The translations under genes and the position numbers were made by a program. Positions 17,405 through 25,930 of a stretch of 64,000 nucleotides of DNA are shown one piece after another. Position 1 is the first letter of the stretch. Each line of letters opens with the position of its first letter. A model generated the notes under the pieces. The model did no database searches and was not told the DNA's origin. It saw only the letters and a program-made list of their open reading frames with translations. The DNA is from an uncultured Alphaproteobacteria bacterium (GTDB lineage: Bacteria > Pseudomonadota > Alphaproteobacteria > JAPOUT01 > G958296285): positions 880,367-944,366 of the forward strand of contig OY282459.1 of the NCBI GenBank assembly GCA_958296285.1, written 5' to 3'.

Positions 17405-19630
17405 ATGTCCCAAGCCAAAACCATCGCCGAACCCCTCATGGACGAAGCCCGAACCGTCGGAATCCCCAACGCGCCTCTCAAACTCGTCCCTAAACCCCAA
17501 CGCCCCCCCAAAAGCGAGGGCGGAAAAAAACTCCAACTCATCAGCCAATACCAACCCGCAGGCGACCAACCCGAAGCTATCGCCCAACTCGTCCATGGAC
17601 TCCAAAACAATCTCCGCGACCAAGTGCTGCTCGGAGTCACAGGCTCCGGAAAAACCTACACCATGGCGAAAATCATAGAAGCCGTCCAAAGACCCGCCCT
17701 CATCCTCGCGCCGAATAAAACCCTCGCCGCCCAACTCTACGGCGAATTCTCCCAATTCTTCCCCAATAACGCCGTGGAATATTTCGTCTCCTATTACGAC
17801 TACTATCAGCCCGAAGCCTATGTGGCGCGCTCCGACACCTACATTGAAAAAGAATCCTCCCGAAACGAGCAAATAGACCGAATGCGACACTCCGCCACGC
17901 GCGCCCTCCTAGAAAAAGACGACGTCATCGTCGTCGCCTCCGTCTCCTGCCTCTACGGAATAGGGCCCGTGGAAACCTATCTCTCTATGACCGAACTCCT
18001 CCGAGTCGGACAAAAATTCCCGCGCAAAAAATTCCTCGCCACCCTGACCGAAATGCATTATCGGCGGAACGATCAAGCCTTTGAGCGCGGAGCCTTCCGC
18101 GCGCGCGGCGATGTGGTGGAACTCTTCCCCGCCCACTACGAAGACCGCGCTTGGCGAATCTCCCTCTTCGGAGACCAAATAGAAACTATCGCCGCCTTTG
18201 ACCCCCTCACAGGAAAAAAAGCCGAAGAGCTGGAGCAAATCCGAATCTATCCGAACAGCCATTACGTCACGCCGCGCCCGACCCTTGAGAAAGCCATGAC
18301 CCAAATCAAAGACGATCTCAAAAAACGAGTCGCCGAATTTGAAACCTCTCAACGTCTTCTCCAAGCGCAGCGCTTGAGCGAGCGAACCCAGCTGGATCTG
18401 GAAATGATGGCGGCGACAGGCTCCTGCGCCGGGATTGAGAATTATTCCCGCTATCTGACAGGACGTCCTGTCGGCGCGCCGCCGCCAACCCTCTTTGAGT
18501 ATCTGTCTGACAGGACGATCGTCTTCATTGACGAGAGCCACGTCACGGTTCCGCAAATGGGGGGCATGTTCAAAGGCGACTTCCGCCGCAAAACGACTCT
18601 CGCCGAGCATGGCTTTCGTCTGCCGGCGTGCGTGGATAACCGTCCGCTCCGCTTTGAGGAATGGGACGCCCGCCGTCCGCAGACGATCTATGTCTCCGCG
18701 ACCCCAGGCCCTTTTGAGATGAAGAGAACCGAAGGCGTCTTCGCCGATCAGGTCATACGGCCGACAGGGCTTGTGGATCCTGTCGTGGAGGTTCGGCCGG
18801 TCAAGTCGCAGGTGGATGATCTCTTATCCGAGGTGAAGCGCGCGGCTCTGATGGGCTTTCGCGCGCTCGTCACGGTTCTCACCAAGCGCATGGCGGAGGA
18901 TTTGACCGAATATCTCCATGAGCAGGGCGTCCGCGTCCGCTACATGCATTCCGACATTGAGACGCTGGAGAGGATTGAGATTTTGCGCGATCTGCGTTTG
19001 GGCGTCTTTGACGTTCTGATTGGGATCAATCTGCTGCGCGAGGGGCTGGACATTCCCGAATGCGCGCTTGTCGCGATTCTAGACGCCGACAAGGAAGGAT
19101 TCCTCCGCTCCGAGACCTCCCTCGTTCAGACAATCGGACGCGCGGCTAGAAACGCCGATGGGCGCGTCATTCTTTACGCCGACAAGCGCACGGGCTCTAT
19201 TGAGCGGGCGCTCCGCGAGACCGAGAGGCGTCGCGTCAAGCAGAGCGCTTACAATGAGGCGCATGGCATCACGCCGGAATCGGTGCGCAAGAATGTGGAT
19301 GACATTATGGGGAGCGTCTATGAGGCGGATTATGTGACGCCGGAGATTGAGGTTGCCGAGGCGGACGCCTCTTATGTTGGGCAGAGTCTGACGGAGGTTA
19401 TAGAGGCCCTTGGGGATCAGATGCGCCGCGCGGCGGAGGAGTTGGAGTTTGAGGAGGCGGCGCGTTTGCGCGATGAGATTTCGCGTCTTGAGAAGACGGC
19501 GCTCGCTTCTGGCGAGGATCCGTTTTTGCGCGGTTTTGAGGATGAGCGGAAGGGCGGGGGTCGGAGCAGGGGCGGTCGTCCGGGGACGCGGACGTTGAAG
19601 GCGAAGTCGCGCAAGACTCGGATGATATGA
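17405..19630 (+). CDS. uvrB: Excinuclease ABC subunit B
   Basis: Damage-verifying helicase-like subunit of nucleotide excision repair. 741 residues, longer than E. coli UvrB because of an N-terminal extension of about 40 residues rich in Pro and Lys. The core shows Walker A (LLGVTGSGKTYT), the beta-hairpin (SYYDYYQPEAYV), DESHVTVPQ, the helicase motifs (INLLREGLDIPE; LVQTIGRAARN) and a C-terminal UVR/UvrC-binding helix pair (AAEELEFEEAARLRDEISRL). Composition shifts from C/A-rich at the start (C28 A17 G9 T6 in 17461-17520) to G/T-rich at the end, following distance from repeats D and E rather than reading frame. Confidence 0.97.
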   Translation: MSQAKTIAEPLMDEARTVGIPNAPLKLVPKPQRPPKSEGGKKLQLISQYQPAGDQPEAIAQLVHGLQNNLRDQVLLGVTGSGKTYTMAKIIEAVQRPALILAPNKTLAAQLYGEFSQFFPNNAVEYFVSYYDYYQPEAYVARSDTYIEKESSRNEQIDRMRHSATRALLEKDDVIVVASVSCLYGIGPVETYLSMTELLRVGQKFPRKKFLATLTEMHYRRNDQAFERGAFRARGDVVELFPAHYEDRAWRISLFGDQIETIAAFDPLTGKKAEELEQIRIYPNSHYVTPRPTLEKAMTQIKDDLKKRVAEFETSQRLLQAQRLSERTQLDLEMMAATGSCAGIENYSRYLTGRPVGAPPPTLFEYLSDRTIVFIDESHVTVPQMGGMFKGDFRRKTTLAEHGFRLPACVDNRPLRFEEWDARRPQTIYVSATPGPFEMKRTEGVFADQVIRPTGLVDPVVEVRPVKSQVDDLLSEVKRAALMGFRALVTVLTKRMAEDLTEYLHEQGVRVRYMHSDIETLERIEILRDLRLGVFDVLIGINLLREGLDIPECALVAILDADKEGFLRSETSLVQTIGRAARNADGRVILYADKRTGSIERALRETERRRVKQSAYNEAHGITPESVRKNVDDIMGSVYEADYVTPEIEVAEADASYVGQSLTEVIEALGDQMRRAAEELEFEEAARLRDEISRLEKTALASGEDPFLRGFEDERKGGGRSRGGRPGTRTLKAKSRKTRMI

Positions 19631-19671
19631 TCGTGTAAGATGGCGCGTTGGATAAAGGAGGGAGGGATCTT

Positions 19672-20142
19672 ATGAGATGGTTTGGATTGTCGCTGTTTTT
19701 TGGGGCGGCGTGTATTTTCGCGGGAGGCGTTGCGCGTGGGGCGTCTGTGGAGTTGGCGATTGGGGGTTATGATCCTGTGGCTTATTTCACGGAGGGGAAG
19801 GCTCGGCGCGGCGAGGCTCGTTTTGACGTTATGTGGGATGGGTCTGTTTATCGTTTTGCCTCTGAGGAGAACAGGCAGCGTTTCATGTCTGCGCCTGAGC
19901 GTTATGCTCCGCGTTATGGGGGTTGGTGCGCTTATGCGGTTTCGCAGGGATATTTGGCGGAGGTGGATCCTGTGGATGGTTGGACGGTGCGCGATGGGAG
20001 GTTGTATATGAATTGGGATTCTTATGTGAAGAGGCAGTGGTTGTCGCGCGTTGAGGGATATATTGCGCGGGCTGACGAGAGCTGGCCGGGGTTGAAGGAG
20101 GCATTGGGGTCTTCGTCTCCGCCGAAGATCACGCGGAAATGA
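19672..20142 (+). CDS. Exported YHS-domain protein
   Basis: A 156-residue protein with a cleavable signal peptide (about residues 1-24) and a YHS-type domain: GYDPVAYFTEGKARRGE, VYRFASEENRQRF, YGGWCAYAVSQGYLAEVDP. YHS domains are thought to bind metals; this exported version is common in alphaproteobacteria and its role is not established. GGAGGGAGG precedes the chosen ATG; an ATG 24 bases earlier lacks such a site. The end is G/T-rich and stops 8 bp before repeat copy E. Confidence 0.8.
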   Translation: MRWFGLSLFFGAACIFAGGVARGASVELAIGGYDPVAYFTEGKARRGEARFDVMWDGSVYRFASEENRQRFMSAPERYAPRYGGWCAYAVSQGYLAEVDPVDGWTVRDGRLYMNWDSYVKRQWLSRVEGYIARADESWPGLKEALGSSSPPKITRK

Positions 20143-20149
20143 TTTGAGT

Positions 20150-20558
20150 CTCCCGTGAAGGGGGGTCAAGGGGGGCTTGCCCCCCTTGAAAAAAGGGGGT
20201 TCGGGGGAATCCCCCCGAAAGCGCGTGGGTGGGGTGGGAAAAAAGCATTTGCGAAGCGAGGTGAGCCGAGCGAGCAAATGCGACCCACCCACGCGCCCCC
20301 TGCTCGCAAGAGCTCTCGTAAGCAGGGGGGTCGGCGGGCTTTCTCGCTCGCTAACGCTCGCTTCGTTTCGCCACGCCCGCCGACTTTTCGGGGGTTTCCC
20401 CCGAACCCCCTTTTTCTTGGGGGAACTTCGTTCCCCCAAACCCCCTTTTTACTTTCAGCTTCTATGCATTAGTTCCCCTGGGGCAAATCCAAAATGCTTG
20501 TCTATGAAAAAGATGCCCGCGGCGGCTCGCCGCCCCCCCAAACCCCCCTCAACGGGAG
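20150..20558 (+). repeat. Modular hairpin repeat, copy E
   Basis: The longest copy, between two same-direction genes. Left end CTCCCGTGAAGGGGGG. Core in forward order H1, H2, H3 with inner GCATTTGC-type stem, H4 (CCCCCTGCT/AGCAGGGGG), H5, H6, H7. It continues with the long terminal module (AGCTTCTATGC, ATTAGTTCCCCTGGGGCAAA), a GCGGCGGCTCGCCGC-type hairpin, and finally a second, short-type end CCCCCCTCAACGGGAG at 20543-20558. It therefore carries both kinds of terminus. Confidence 0.9.
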
Positions 20559-20598
20559 CGGAACTTGACCTCTCCAGCCTAATCCCCCTAATGACACT

Positions 20599-21549
20599 AT
20601 GGCAGCCGCATCCCTCACTTTCCTCGGAGGACTCGCAATCCTCCTCGCCTCAGGCGAAATGCTCGTCCGCGCAACCCTCAACCTCGCCCAAAAACTCCAA
20701 ATCTCCCCCCTCGCCGCAGGACTCACCCTCACCGCTATCGCAACATCCGCGCCCGAAGCCTTCGTCTGCATTGAAGCAACCCTCAACCACCAACCCGATA
20801 TCGCTGTCGGAAATATCATCGGAAGCAATGTCGCAAACCTCCTCCTCGTCCTCGGAATACCGGCGCTCCTCTTCTCATTCCCATGCAACGCCCCACTCGT
20901 CAGACGAAACGCCCTCATCGGAACCGCCGCCACAATCACCCTCTTTCCTCTCGCCATAGCAGGATATGTCGGAAAAATCGCAGGCGCAGCCCTCATCGCC
21001 GCCGCCATCCTCACCCTCGCCGCGACCCTCCAAAACGCCAAACGAAAAGGCATCGCCCCCCAAATCGCAAAATCCCAAACCCCGGCAACTCTCGCCGCAG
21101 CCCTCGCCATCATCGCCGCCATCGGACTCCATTTCGGCGCGGAATGGCTCATCAAAGGCGCGACCCTCTTCGCCGAAATCCTCAAACTCCCGCCCGCCGT
21201 CATCGCGCTCAGCCTTGTCGCGCTCGGAACGTCCCTCCCCGAACTCGCCGCTTCCACAAGCGCCGCAAGGCAAGGACGCGCCGACCTCGCGCTCGGAAAC
21301 ATTTTGGGCAGCAATATCCTCAATGTCTTCGGGATTCTCGGACTGTCGGCGCTCGCCGGCAGCCTCCCGGTGCGGCCCGCCTTCCTCGCCTTTGACCTGT
21401 GGATCCTCCTCGCCGCGACCGTCGCCACGCTTCCCTTCTTCCTGACGCGCCGAACAATCCCGCGAAGCGCCGGCGCTCTCTTCCTCCTCGCCTATGGAAC
21501 TTATCTCGCATCCCTCCCGGCGTGGCACGGCGCGGAGTTTCCTCTATGA
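20599..21549 (+). CDS. Ca2+/Na+ antiporter (CaCA family, YrbG-like)
   Basis: A 316-residue, about ten-segment inner-membrane exchanger. The two inverted alpha repeats are clear: TAIATSAPEAFVC with AVGNIIGSNVANLLL near residues 45-85, and ALGTSLPELAAS with ALGNILGSNILNVFG near residues 210-245. The acidic residues in these motifs bind the cation. Strongly C-rich at its start (C27 A15 G9 T9 in 20641-20700). Ends 21 bp before the next gene, probably co-transcribed. Confidence 0.93.
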   Translation: MAAASLTFLGGLAILLASGEMLVRATLNLAQKLQISPLAAGLTLTAIATSAPEAFVCIEATLNHQPDIAVGNIIGSNVANLLLVLGIPALLFSFPCNAPLVRRNALIGTAATITLFPLAIAGYVGKIAGAALIAAAILTLAATLQNAKRKGIAPQIAKSQTPATLAAALAIIAAIGLHFGAEWLIKGATLFAEILKLPPAVIALSLVALGTSLPELAASTSAARQGRADLALGNILGSNILNVFGILGLSALAGSLPVRPAFLAFDLWILLAATVATLPFFLTRRTIPRSAGALFLLAYGTYLASLPAWHGAEFPL

Positions 21550-21570
21550 TAAAGGCGAAGGAGGTTTCTG

Positions 21571-22326
21571 ATGGCAGAGCGATCGGCTCTTATCACAGGC
21601 GCGGCGAAGCGAATCGGGCGCAGATTGGCGCTCGGCTTCGCCAAAGACGGATACACAGTCGGCATCCACTGCCGACAATCCCACAATGACGCCGAAGCGC
21701 TCAAAAACACAATCCGCGAGCATGGCGGAAAAGCCGAAATCTTCATCGCCGATCTCCAAAAACCCGATCAAATAGAAACGCTCATCAAAGACGCCTTCCA
21801 AAAAATGCCGAATCTCTGCTGTCTCGTCAATAACGCCGCGATCTTTGAAAAAGACGCGCTCGGCTCTCTCAATGCCGCCCTTTGGCAGACGCAAATGGAC
21901 GTCAATCTGCGCGCGCCCGTTTTTCTGTCGCAATGGTTCGCCGAGCGCCTCCCAAAGAGAGAGAAGGGCGTCATCGTCAATCTGTTGGATCAGAAACTGC
22001 TGCGGATCAATCCGCATTTTTTCTCCTATACGATTTCCAAAGCGGCGCTTCTCGCGGCGACAGAGATGATGGCGCAAGCGCTCGCGCCTGCTATTCGGGT
22101 CAATGCGATCGCGCCCGGCGGCGTTCTCGCCGACAAGCATCGCTCGGAAGAATCGCTCAAGCGCGAGGCGGCAGGGACGCCTCTCGGCGTCTCGGCGTCT
22201 GTGGATGACATTTGGCGCGCGGTTCGGTTTATCCTAGAGACGCCCTCCATGACAGGGCAGACCATCGCGCTGGATGGCGGCGCGCATCTTGCTTGGAAGG
22301 CGCGGCATTCAGGAGATTCGCCATGA
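21571..22326 (+). CDS. SDR oxidoreductase, pteridine-reductase-like
   Basis: A 251-residue short-chain dehydrogenase with the TGAAKRIG cofactor motif (TGxxxRxG, the form typical of pteridine reductases and FolM rather than classical TGxxxGxG), NNAA, the catalytic YTISKAALLA (YxxxK) and INPHFF ahead of it. The stop overlaps folB by 4 bases, so a role in reducing dihydropterins is a reasonable inference. Length normal. Confidence 0.82.
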   Translation: MAERSALITGAAKRIGRRLALGFAKDGYTVGIHCRQSHNDAEALKNTIREHGGKAEIFIADLQKPDQIETLIKDAFQKMPNLCCLVNNAAIFEKDALGSLNAALWQTQMDVNLRAPVFLSQWFAERLPKREKGVIVNLLDQKLLRINPHFFSYTISKAALLAATEMMAQALAPAIRVNAIAPGGVLADKHRSEESLKREAAGTPLGVSASVDDIWRAVRFILETPSMTGQTIALDGGAHLAWKARHSGDSP

Positions 22327-22691
22327 CGGAAGAAATCGCTCGTCTCACCATCACCGATCTGATATGCCCGGCGCGGATCGGCGTCCATGATCACGAGAAA
22401 AAAACGCCGCAGCGCGCGCGAATCACGGTGGAACTCCATGTGCAAGATCGCAGCGCCGAAGCCGACGCGCTGGAGAAGGTCGTCTGCTATGACGAAATCG
22501 CCCAGAAAATCCGCGCCCTCGCTTTGGAAAAGCATCATCATCTCGTGGAGACATTAGCGCGGCGCATCGCCGATCTCTGCTTGGAGGACGCCCGAATCTT
22601 CTCGGCGCGAGTCCGCGTGGAGAAGCCCGACACCATGCCGGACGCCGCCGCGGTCGGCGCGGAGATTGAGAAGCGGCGCGGCGCGAGATGA
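22323..22691 (+). CDS. folB: Dihydroneopterin aldolase
   Basis: A 122-residue enzyme that makes 6-hydroxymethyl-dihydropterin in folate synthesis. It begins MTEEIARLTITDLICPARIG, with the family pattern IGVHDHEK, a Tyr-containing VVCYDEIAQKI segment and HHLVETLARRIADLCL near the catalytic Glu. Four-base overlaps at both ends place it in the SDR-folB-uvrC-pgsA-moaD-moaE run. Confidence 0.92.
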   Translation: MTEEIARLTITDLICPARIGVHDHEKKTPQRARITVELHVQDRSAEADALEKVVCYDEIAQKIRALALEKHHHLVETLARRIADLCLEDARIFSARVRVEKPDTMPDAAAVGAEIEKRRGAR

Positions 22692-24583
22692 CCGAAGAGG
22701 CGAAAGAATCCGGCGCCGCTCTCATCGGCGCGAAGTTGCGGCAGATTCCGTCAAGCCCCGGCGTCTATCGGATGATCGGGACAGGCGGGCGCGTCCTTTA
22801 TGTCGGCAAGGCGCGGGCGCTCAGAAAGCGGGTCGCCGCCTATGCCAAGCCCGACAAGCATCCTCTCCGCATACAGCGCATGATCGCGCTCACCCAAGAG
22901 ATGGATTTCACGCTGACCCGAACCGAATCCGAAGCCCTTCTGATGGAAGCCGCGATGATCAAGCGCGAGAAGCCGCCTTTCAACATCATCATGCGGGACG
23001 ACAAGAGCTTCCCCTCCATCGCCCTGATAGAAGGGCGATACGCGCCCAGAATCATGAAGCATCGGGGCGCGAGGAAGGAGGAAGGGACCTATTTTGGTCC
23101 TTTCGTCTCGGCGAGAATGGTGGATGACGCGCTGCAAGCGCTTCAGCGCGGATTTCTCCTTCGCTCTTGCAGCGATTCCGTCTATCAGAATCGCTCGCGC
23201 CCGTGCCTTCTCTATCAGATCAAAAGATGCAGCGCGCCCTGCACCGATGAGATTTCCGAAAGCGCCTATCGGAAACTCGCCCATGAGGCGCGTCTTTTCT
23301 TGGAAGGCAAGAGCCGCCAAGTCCAAGAGAGACTCGCCAAGCAGATGGACGAAGCCTCGGCCGCCAAGGATTTTGAGCGCGCCGCGCTTTATCGGGATCG
23401 CCTCCGCGCCCTAGAGCGGATCCAAATGCGCGAGCCTTCTCTGCGAGGAATCCAAGAGGCCGATCTCTTCGCCATTCACCGCGAAGGCGGCGACAGTTGC
23501 GTGGAACTCTATATCATCCGCGATGGACGCGCGCTCGGCAATCGCGCCTATTTTCCGAAACATGGAACGGAAGAAGAGACCGCCGAAATCTTGAGCGCGT
23601 TCATTGGACAGTTTTACGCGAAGCGGCGTCCGCCAAAGCGCCTTCTGTTGAGCGAGGCGGTCGCGTCATCGGCGCTTCTAGAAGAGGCGCTGGCGCTTCG
23701 GGCTGGGCGCGGGGTTCGGATTCATGCGCCGCAGCGCGGCGGTGCCAGAACCCTCTGCCGTCAGGCGCTCATTAATGCGAAAGCCGCGCTCGGACGGCGT
23801 CTCGCCGAAACGGGCGAGCAAACGCGACTCCTCGGCGCGCTCGCCGAAAAACTCCGCCTCAAAAACCCGCCAAACCGCGTGGAAATCTACGACAACAGCC
23901 ATATTCAAGGGGCGCTGCCTGTCGGCGCGATGGTGGTCGCCGGGCGCGAGGGTTTTATGCGGAAGCAATATCGGCTCTTCCACATCAAAGACGCGCCCCC
24001 AAGCGACGATCTCGCCATGATGCGCGAAGTCTTCCGCAGACGCTTCACGCGCCTGATGCGCGAGGAGGATCAAGAGGACGGGGCGGCGGCGGGGCGTCTT
24101 GACGCGGGGGCGGCGGGGCGTCTTGACGCGGGGACAAGTCCCGATCTGGTCATCATTGACGGCGGAGAAGGACAAGTCCGGGCGGCGCGGCAGGCGCTCC
24201 AACAGATCAAGGCGCGCCCTTTCCCGCTTCTCGGAATCGCCAAAGGCGCGGAGAGAAACGCCGGCAGAGAGCGCTTTTTCTTTAAGGGACGCGCCTTCTC
24301 CCTAGACCATGACGACCCTCTTCTCTATTATCTCCAAAGGCTGCGGGACGAGGCGCACCGATTCGCCCTCGCCGCCCATGCGCGGCGGCGCAGGAAGGCG
24401 ATGGGCGAGAATCCTTTGGATTCGGTGCCCGGGATCGGTCGCAAGCGCAAGAGCGCGATGCTTCGCCATTTCGGATCGGCGAAGGACGCGCTCCGCGCTT
24501 CCGCCGAAGAGCTCGCCGCCGTGCAAGGCATCAGCGCGAGACTCGCGCGCCGAATCCATCAGCATCTCAACAGCGAGGCGTGA
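22688..24583 (+). CDS. uvrC: Excinuclease ABC subunit C
   Basis: Endonuclease of nucleotide excision repair, 631 residues. N-terminal GIY-YIG domain (PSSPGVYRMIGTGGRVLYVG), Cys-rich middle (RSRPCLLYQIKRCSAPC), UVR motif (AKDFERAALYRDRLRAL), the RNase H-like domain (EIYDNSHIQGALPVGAMVV; PDLVIIDGGEGQ) and tandem HhH motifs (DSVPGIGRKRKSAML; AVQGISARLARRI). About 20 residues near 465-485 are an insertion made of two 24 bp repeat units ([14 protein letters not shown]), placed in the usually short loop ahead of the DGG catalytic strand. Overlaps folB by 4 bases. Confidence 0.97.
   Translation: MTEEAKESGAALIGAKLRQIPSSPGVYRMIGTGGRVLYVGKARALRKRVAAYAKPDKHPLRIQRMIALTQEMDFTLTRTESEALLMEAAMIKREKPPFNIIMRDDKSFPSIALIEGRYAPRIMKHRGARKEEGTYFGPFVSARMVDDALQALQRGFLLRSCSDSVYQNRSRPCLLYQIKRCSAPCTDEISESAYRKLAHEARLFLEGKSRQVQERLAKQMDEASAAKDFERAALYRDRLRALERIQMREPSLRGIQEADLFAIHREGGDSCVELYIIRDGRALGNRAYFPKHGTEEETAEILSAFIGQFYAKRRPPKRLLLSEAVASSALLEEALALRAGRGVRIHAPQRGGARTLCRQALINAKAALGRRLAETGEQTRLLGALAEKLRLKNPPNRVEIYDNSHIQGALPVGAMVVAGREGFMRKQYRLFHIKDAPPSDDLAMMREVFRRRFTRLMREEDQEDGAAAGRLDAGAAGRLDAGTSPDLVIIDGGEGQVRAARQALQQIKARPFPLLGIAKGAERNAGRERFFFKGRAFSLDHDDPLLYYLQRLRDEAHRFALAAHARRRRKAMGENPLDSVPGIGRKRKSAMLRHFGSAKDALRASAEELAAVQGISARLARRIHQHLNSEA
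24094..24129 (+). repeat. Two 24-bp-spaced GCGTCTTGACGC units inside uvrC
   Basis: 12-mers at 24094-24105 and 24118-24129, exactly 24 bp apart in the same GGCGGGGCG context as in rpoD. Here the unit is read on the other strand relative to the gene, giving GRLDAG repeats instead of ASRRPA. Confidence 0.85.
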
Positions 24584-24592
24584 TTTCTGAAA

Positions 24593-25228
24593 ATGGGAGC
24601 GAAAATCGCCGCCAAAGCCGCAGTCCGAGAAAGACCGCGAAAGACGCTGCCGGTCTTTTCGGCGCTGCCGAATCTGCTGACCTATGTCCGAATCGGACTC
24701 GTGCCGATGATGGTCGGCGCTTATATGATTTTGTCCTACCCTGTCAGCCATTGGACGGCGCTCTTCATCTTTATCATCGCCGCGCTCACTGATGCGCTGG
24801 ACGGCCATGTGGCGCGCCTTTGGAAGCAGGGCTCTAATTTCGGAAAAATGCTGGATCCGATCGCCGATAAGATTTTGGTCTCCGCCGCCCTCTTGATGCT
24901 GTCCGCGTCCGGCGCGCTTCAAGGGGTCTGGCTCTTCGCCGGTCTCGTCATTTTGAGCCGCGAGATTCTCGTCTCAGGCTTGCGCGAGCATTTGGCGCAT
25001 ATTCAAGTCAGCGCGCCGGTGACGAGTCTCGCCAAACTGAAGACGATCATGCAAATGACGGCGCTCGGCTTCCTCATCGCCGGAAAGGCCGGAGACGCGA
25101 TTGTCCCCTATATCACCGAGATCGGACTTCTGCTTCTCTTGGGCGCGGCGCTCCTGACGCTCTATACGGGCTATGGCTATCTCAAAGAGGGACTCGCCCA
25201 TTTCGCCAAAGAGGGGGCAGAGCGGTGA
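24593..25228 (+). CDS. pgsA: CDP-diacylglycerol--glycerol-3-phosphate 3-phosphatidyltransferase
   Basis: Makes phosphatidylglycerophosphate in the inner membrane. 211 residues, about five membrane segments, with the CDP-alcohol phosphotransferase signature DALDGHVAR...GSNFGKMLDPIADK (DGxxAR, then GxxxDxxxD) near residues 65-90. The first 20 residues are a basic, non-membrane lead. Starts 9 bp after uvrC and overlaps moaD by 4 bases; uvrC-pgsA-moaD-moaE is a standard alphaproteobacterial order. Confidence 0.94.
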   Translation: MGAKIAAKAAVRERPRKTLPVFSALPNLLTYVRIGLVPMMVGAYMILSYPVSHWTALFIFIIAALTDALDGHVARLWKQGSNFGKMLDPIADKILVSAALLMLSASGALQGVWLFAGLVILSREILVSGLREHLAHIQVSAPVTSLAKLKTIMQMTALGFLIAGKAGDAIVPYITEIGLLLLLGAALLTLYTGYGYLKEGLAHFAKEGAER

Positions 25229-25476
25229 AAATCCTTTATTTCGGCAAAGTGCGCGAGGCTCTCGGTTGCGGCGAGGAAGAGCTGGAAGCGCCGCGCGGCG
25301 TCAAGACAGTCGGAGAACTCGCCGATTGGCTCCGCCAGAGAAGCGAGCGCCATAAAGCGGCGCTCGTCAAGGACGAGACCCTCCGCGCGGCGGTGAATCA
25401 GGAGCATGCCTCTATGGAAACCGCCATCGCCAATGCCGAGGAAGTCGCCTTCTTCCCCCCTATGACCGGAGGCTGA
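25225..25476 (+). CDS. moaD: Molybdopterin synthase small subunit
   Basis: An 83-residue ubiquitin-like sulfur carrier ending in the required Gly-Gly (PPMTGG). It starts MKILYFGKVREALG, the usual moaD opening. It pairs with MoaE, encoded 4 bp downstream, to insert sulfur into precursor Z. Confidence 0.93.
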   Translation: MKILYFGKVREALGCGEEELEAPRGVKTVGELADWLRQRSERHKAALVKDETLRAAVNQEHASMETAIANAEEVAFFPPMTGG

Positions 25477-25480
25477 CCGG

Positions 25481-25924
25481 ATGCTGGAAGTCTCGGCGCG
25501 GCATTCGCCGATTGACGCGCAGGCGGAGACGGCGCGATTCTTGAAGAGCGTCAAAGATTCGGGGGCGGTCGCCTCTTTTCTAGGCTGCGTGCGCGGCGTC
25601 TCGGACGGGGTGGCGCTGGACGCCCTTCACCTTGAGCATTATCCGGGCATGTGCGAGAAGGAAATGACCCGAATGGGGCGCGAAGCCGAAGCGCGCTATG
25701 ATTTGGAATCTCTTCTGATTCTTCATCGCTATGGTCGGCTGCGTCCGCGCGAGGCGATTCTCTTGGTCATGGCGGCGTCAGAGCGCCGCCGCGCCGCCTT
25801 TGACGCTGTCTCCCATATCGTCCATCGCCTCAAAACGGACGCGCCCTTTTGGAAGCGCGAAGAGAGCGCTCTCGGCAGCCGTTGGATCGCCGCCGAGTCT
25901 CCTTTCGCCAAAGATTCTCTTTAG
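25481..25924 (+). CDS. moaE: Molybdopterin synthase catalytic subunit
   Basis: A 147-residue MoaE with GAVASFLGCVRG, LHLEHYPGMCEKEM, the HRYGRLRPREAILLV strand pair and the catalytic Lys region LKTDAPFWKREE. Last gene of the plus-strand run; it converges with the ABC permease gene 6 bp away. Confidence 0.93.
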   Translation: MLEVSARHSPIDAQAETARFLKSVKDSGAVASFLGCVRGVSDGVALDALHLEHYPGMCEKEMTRMGREAEARYDLESLLILHRYGRLRPREAILLVMAASERRRAAFDAVSHIVHRLKTDAPFWKREESALGSRWIAAESPFAKDSL

Positions 25925-25930
25925 GCGCGA

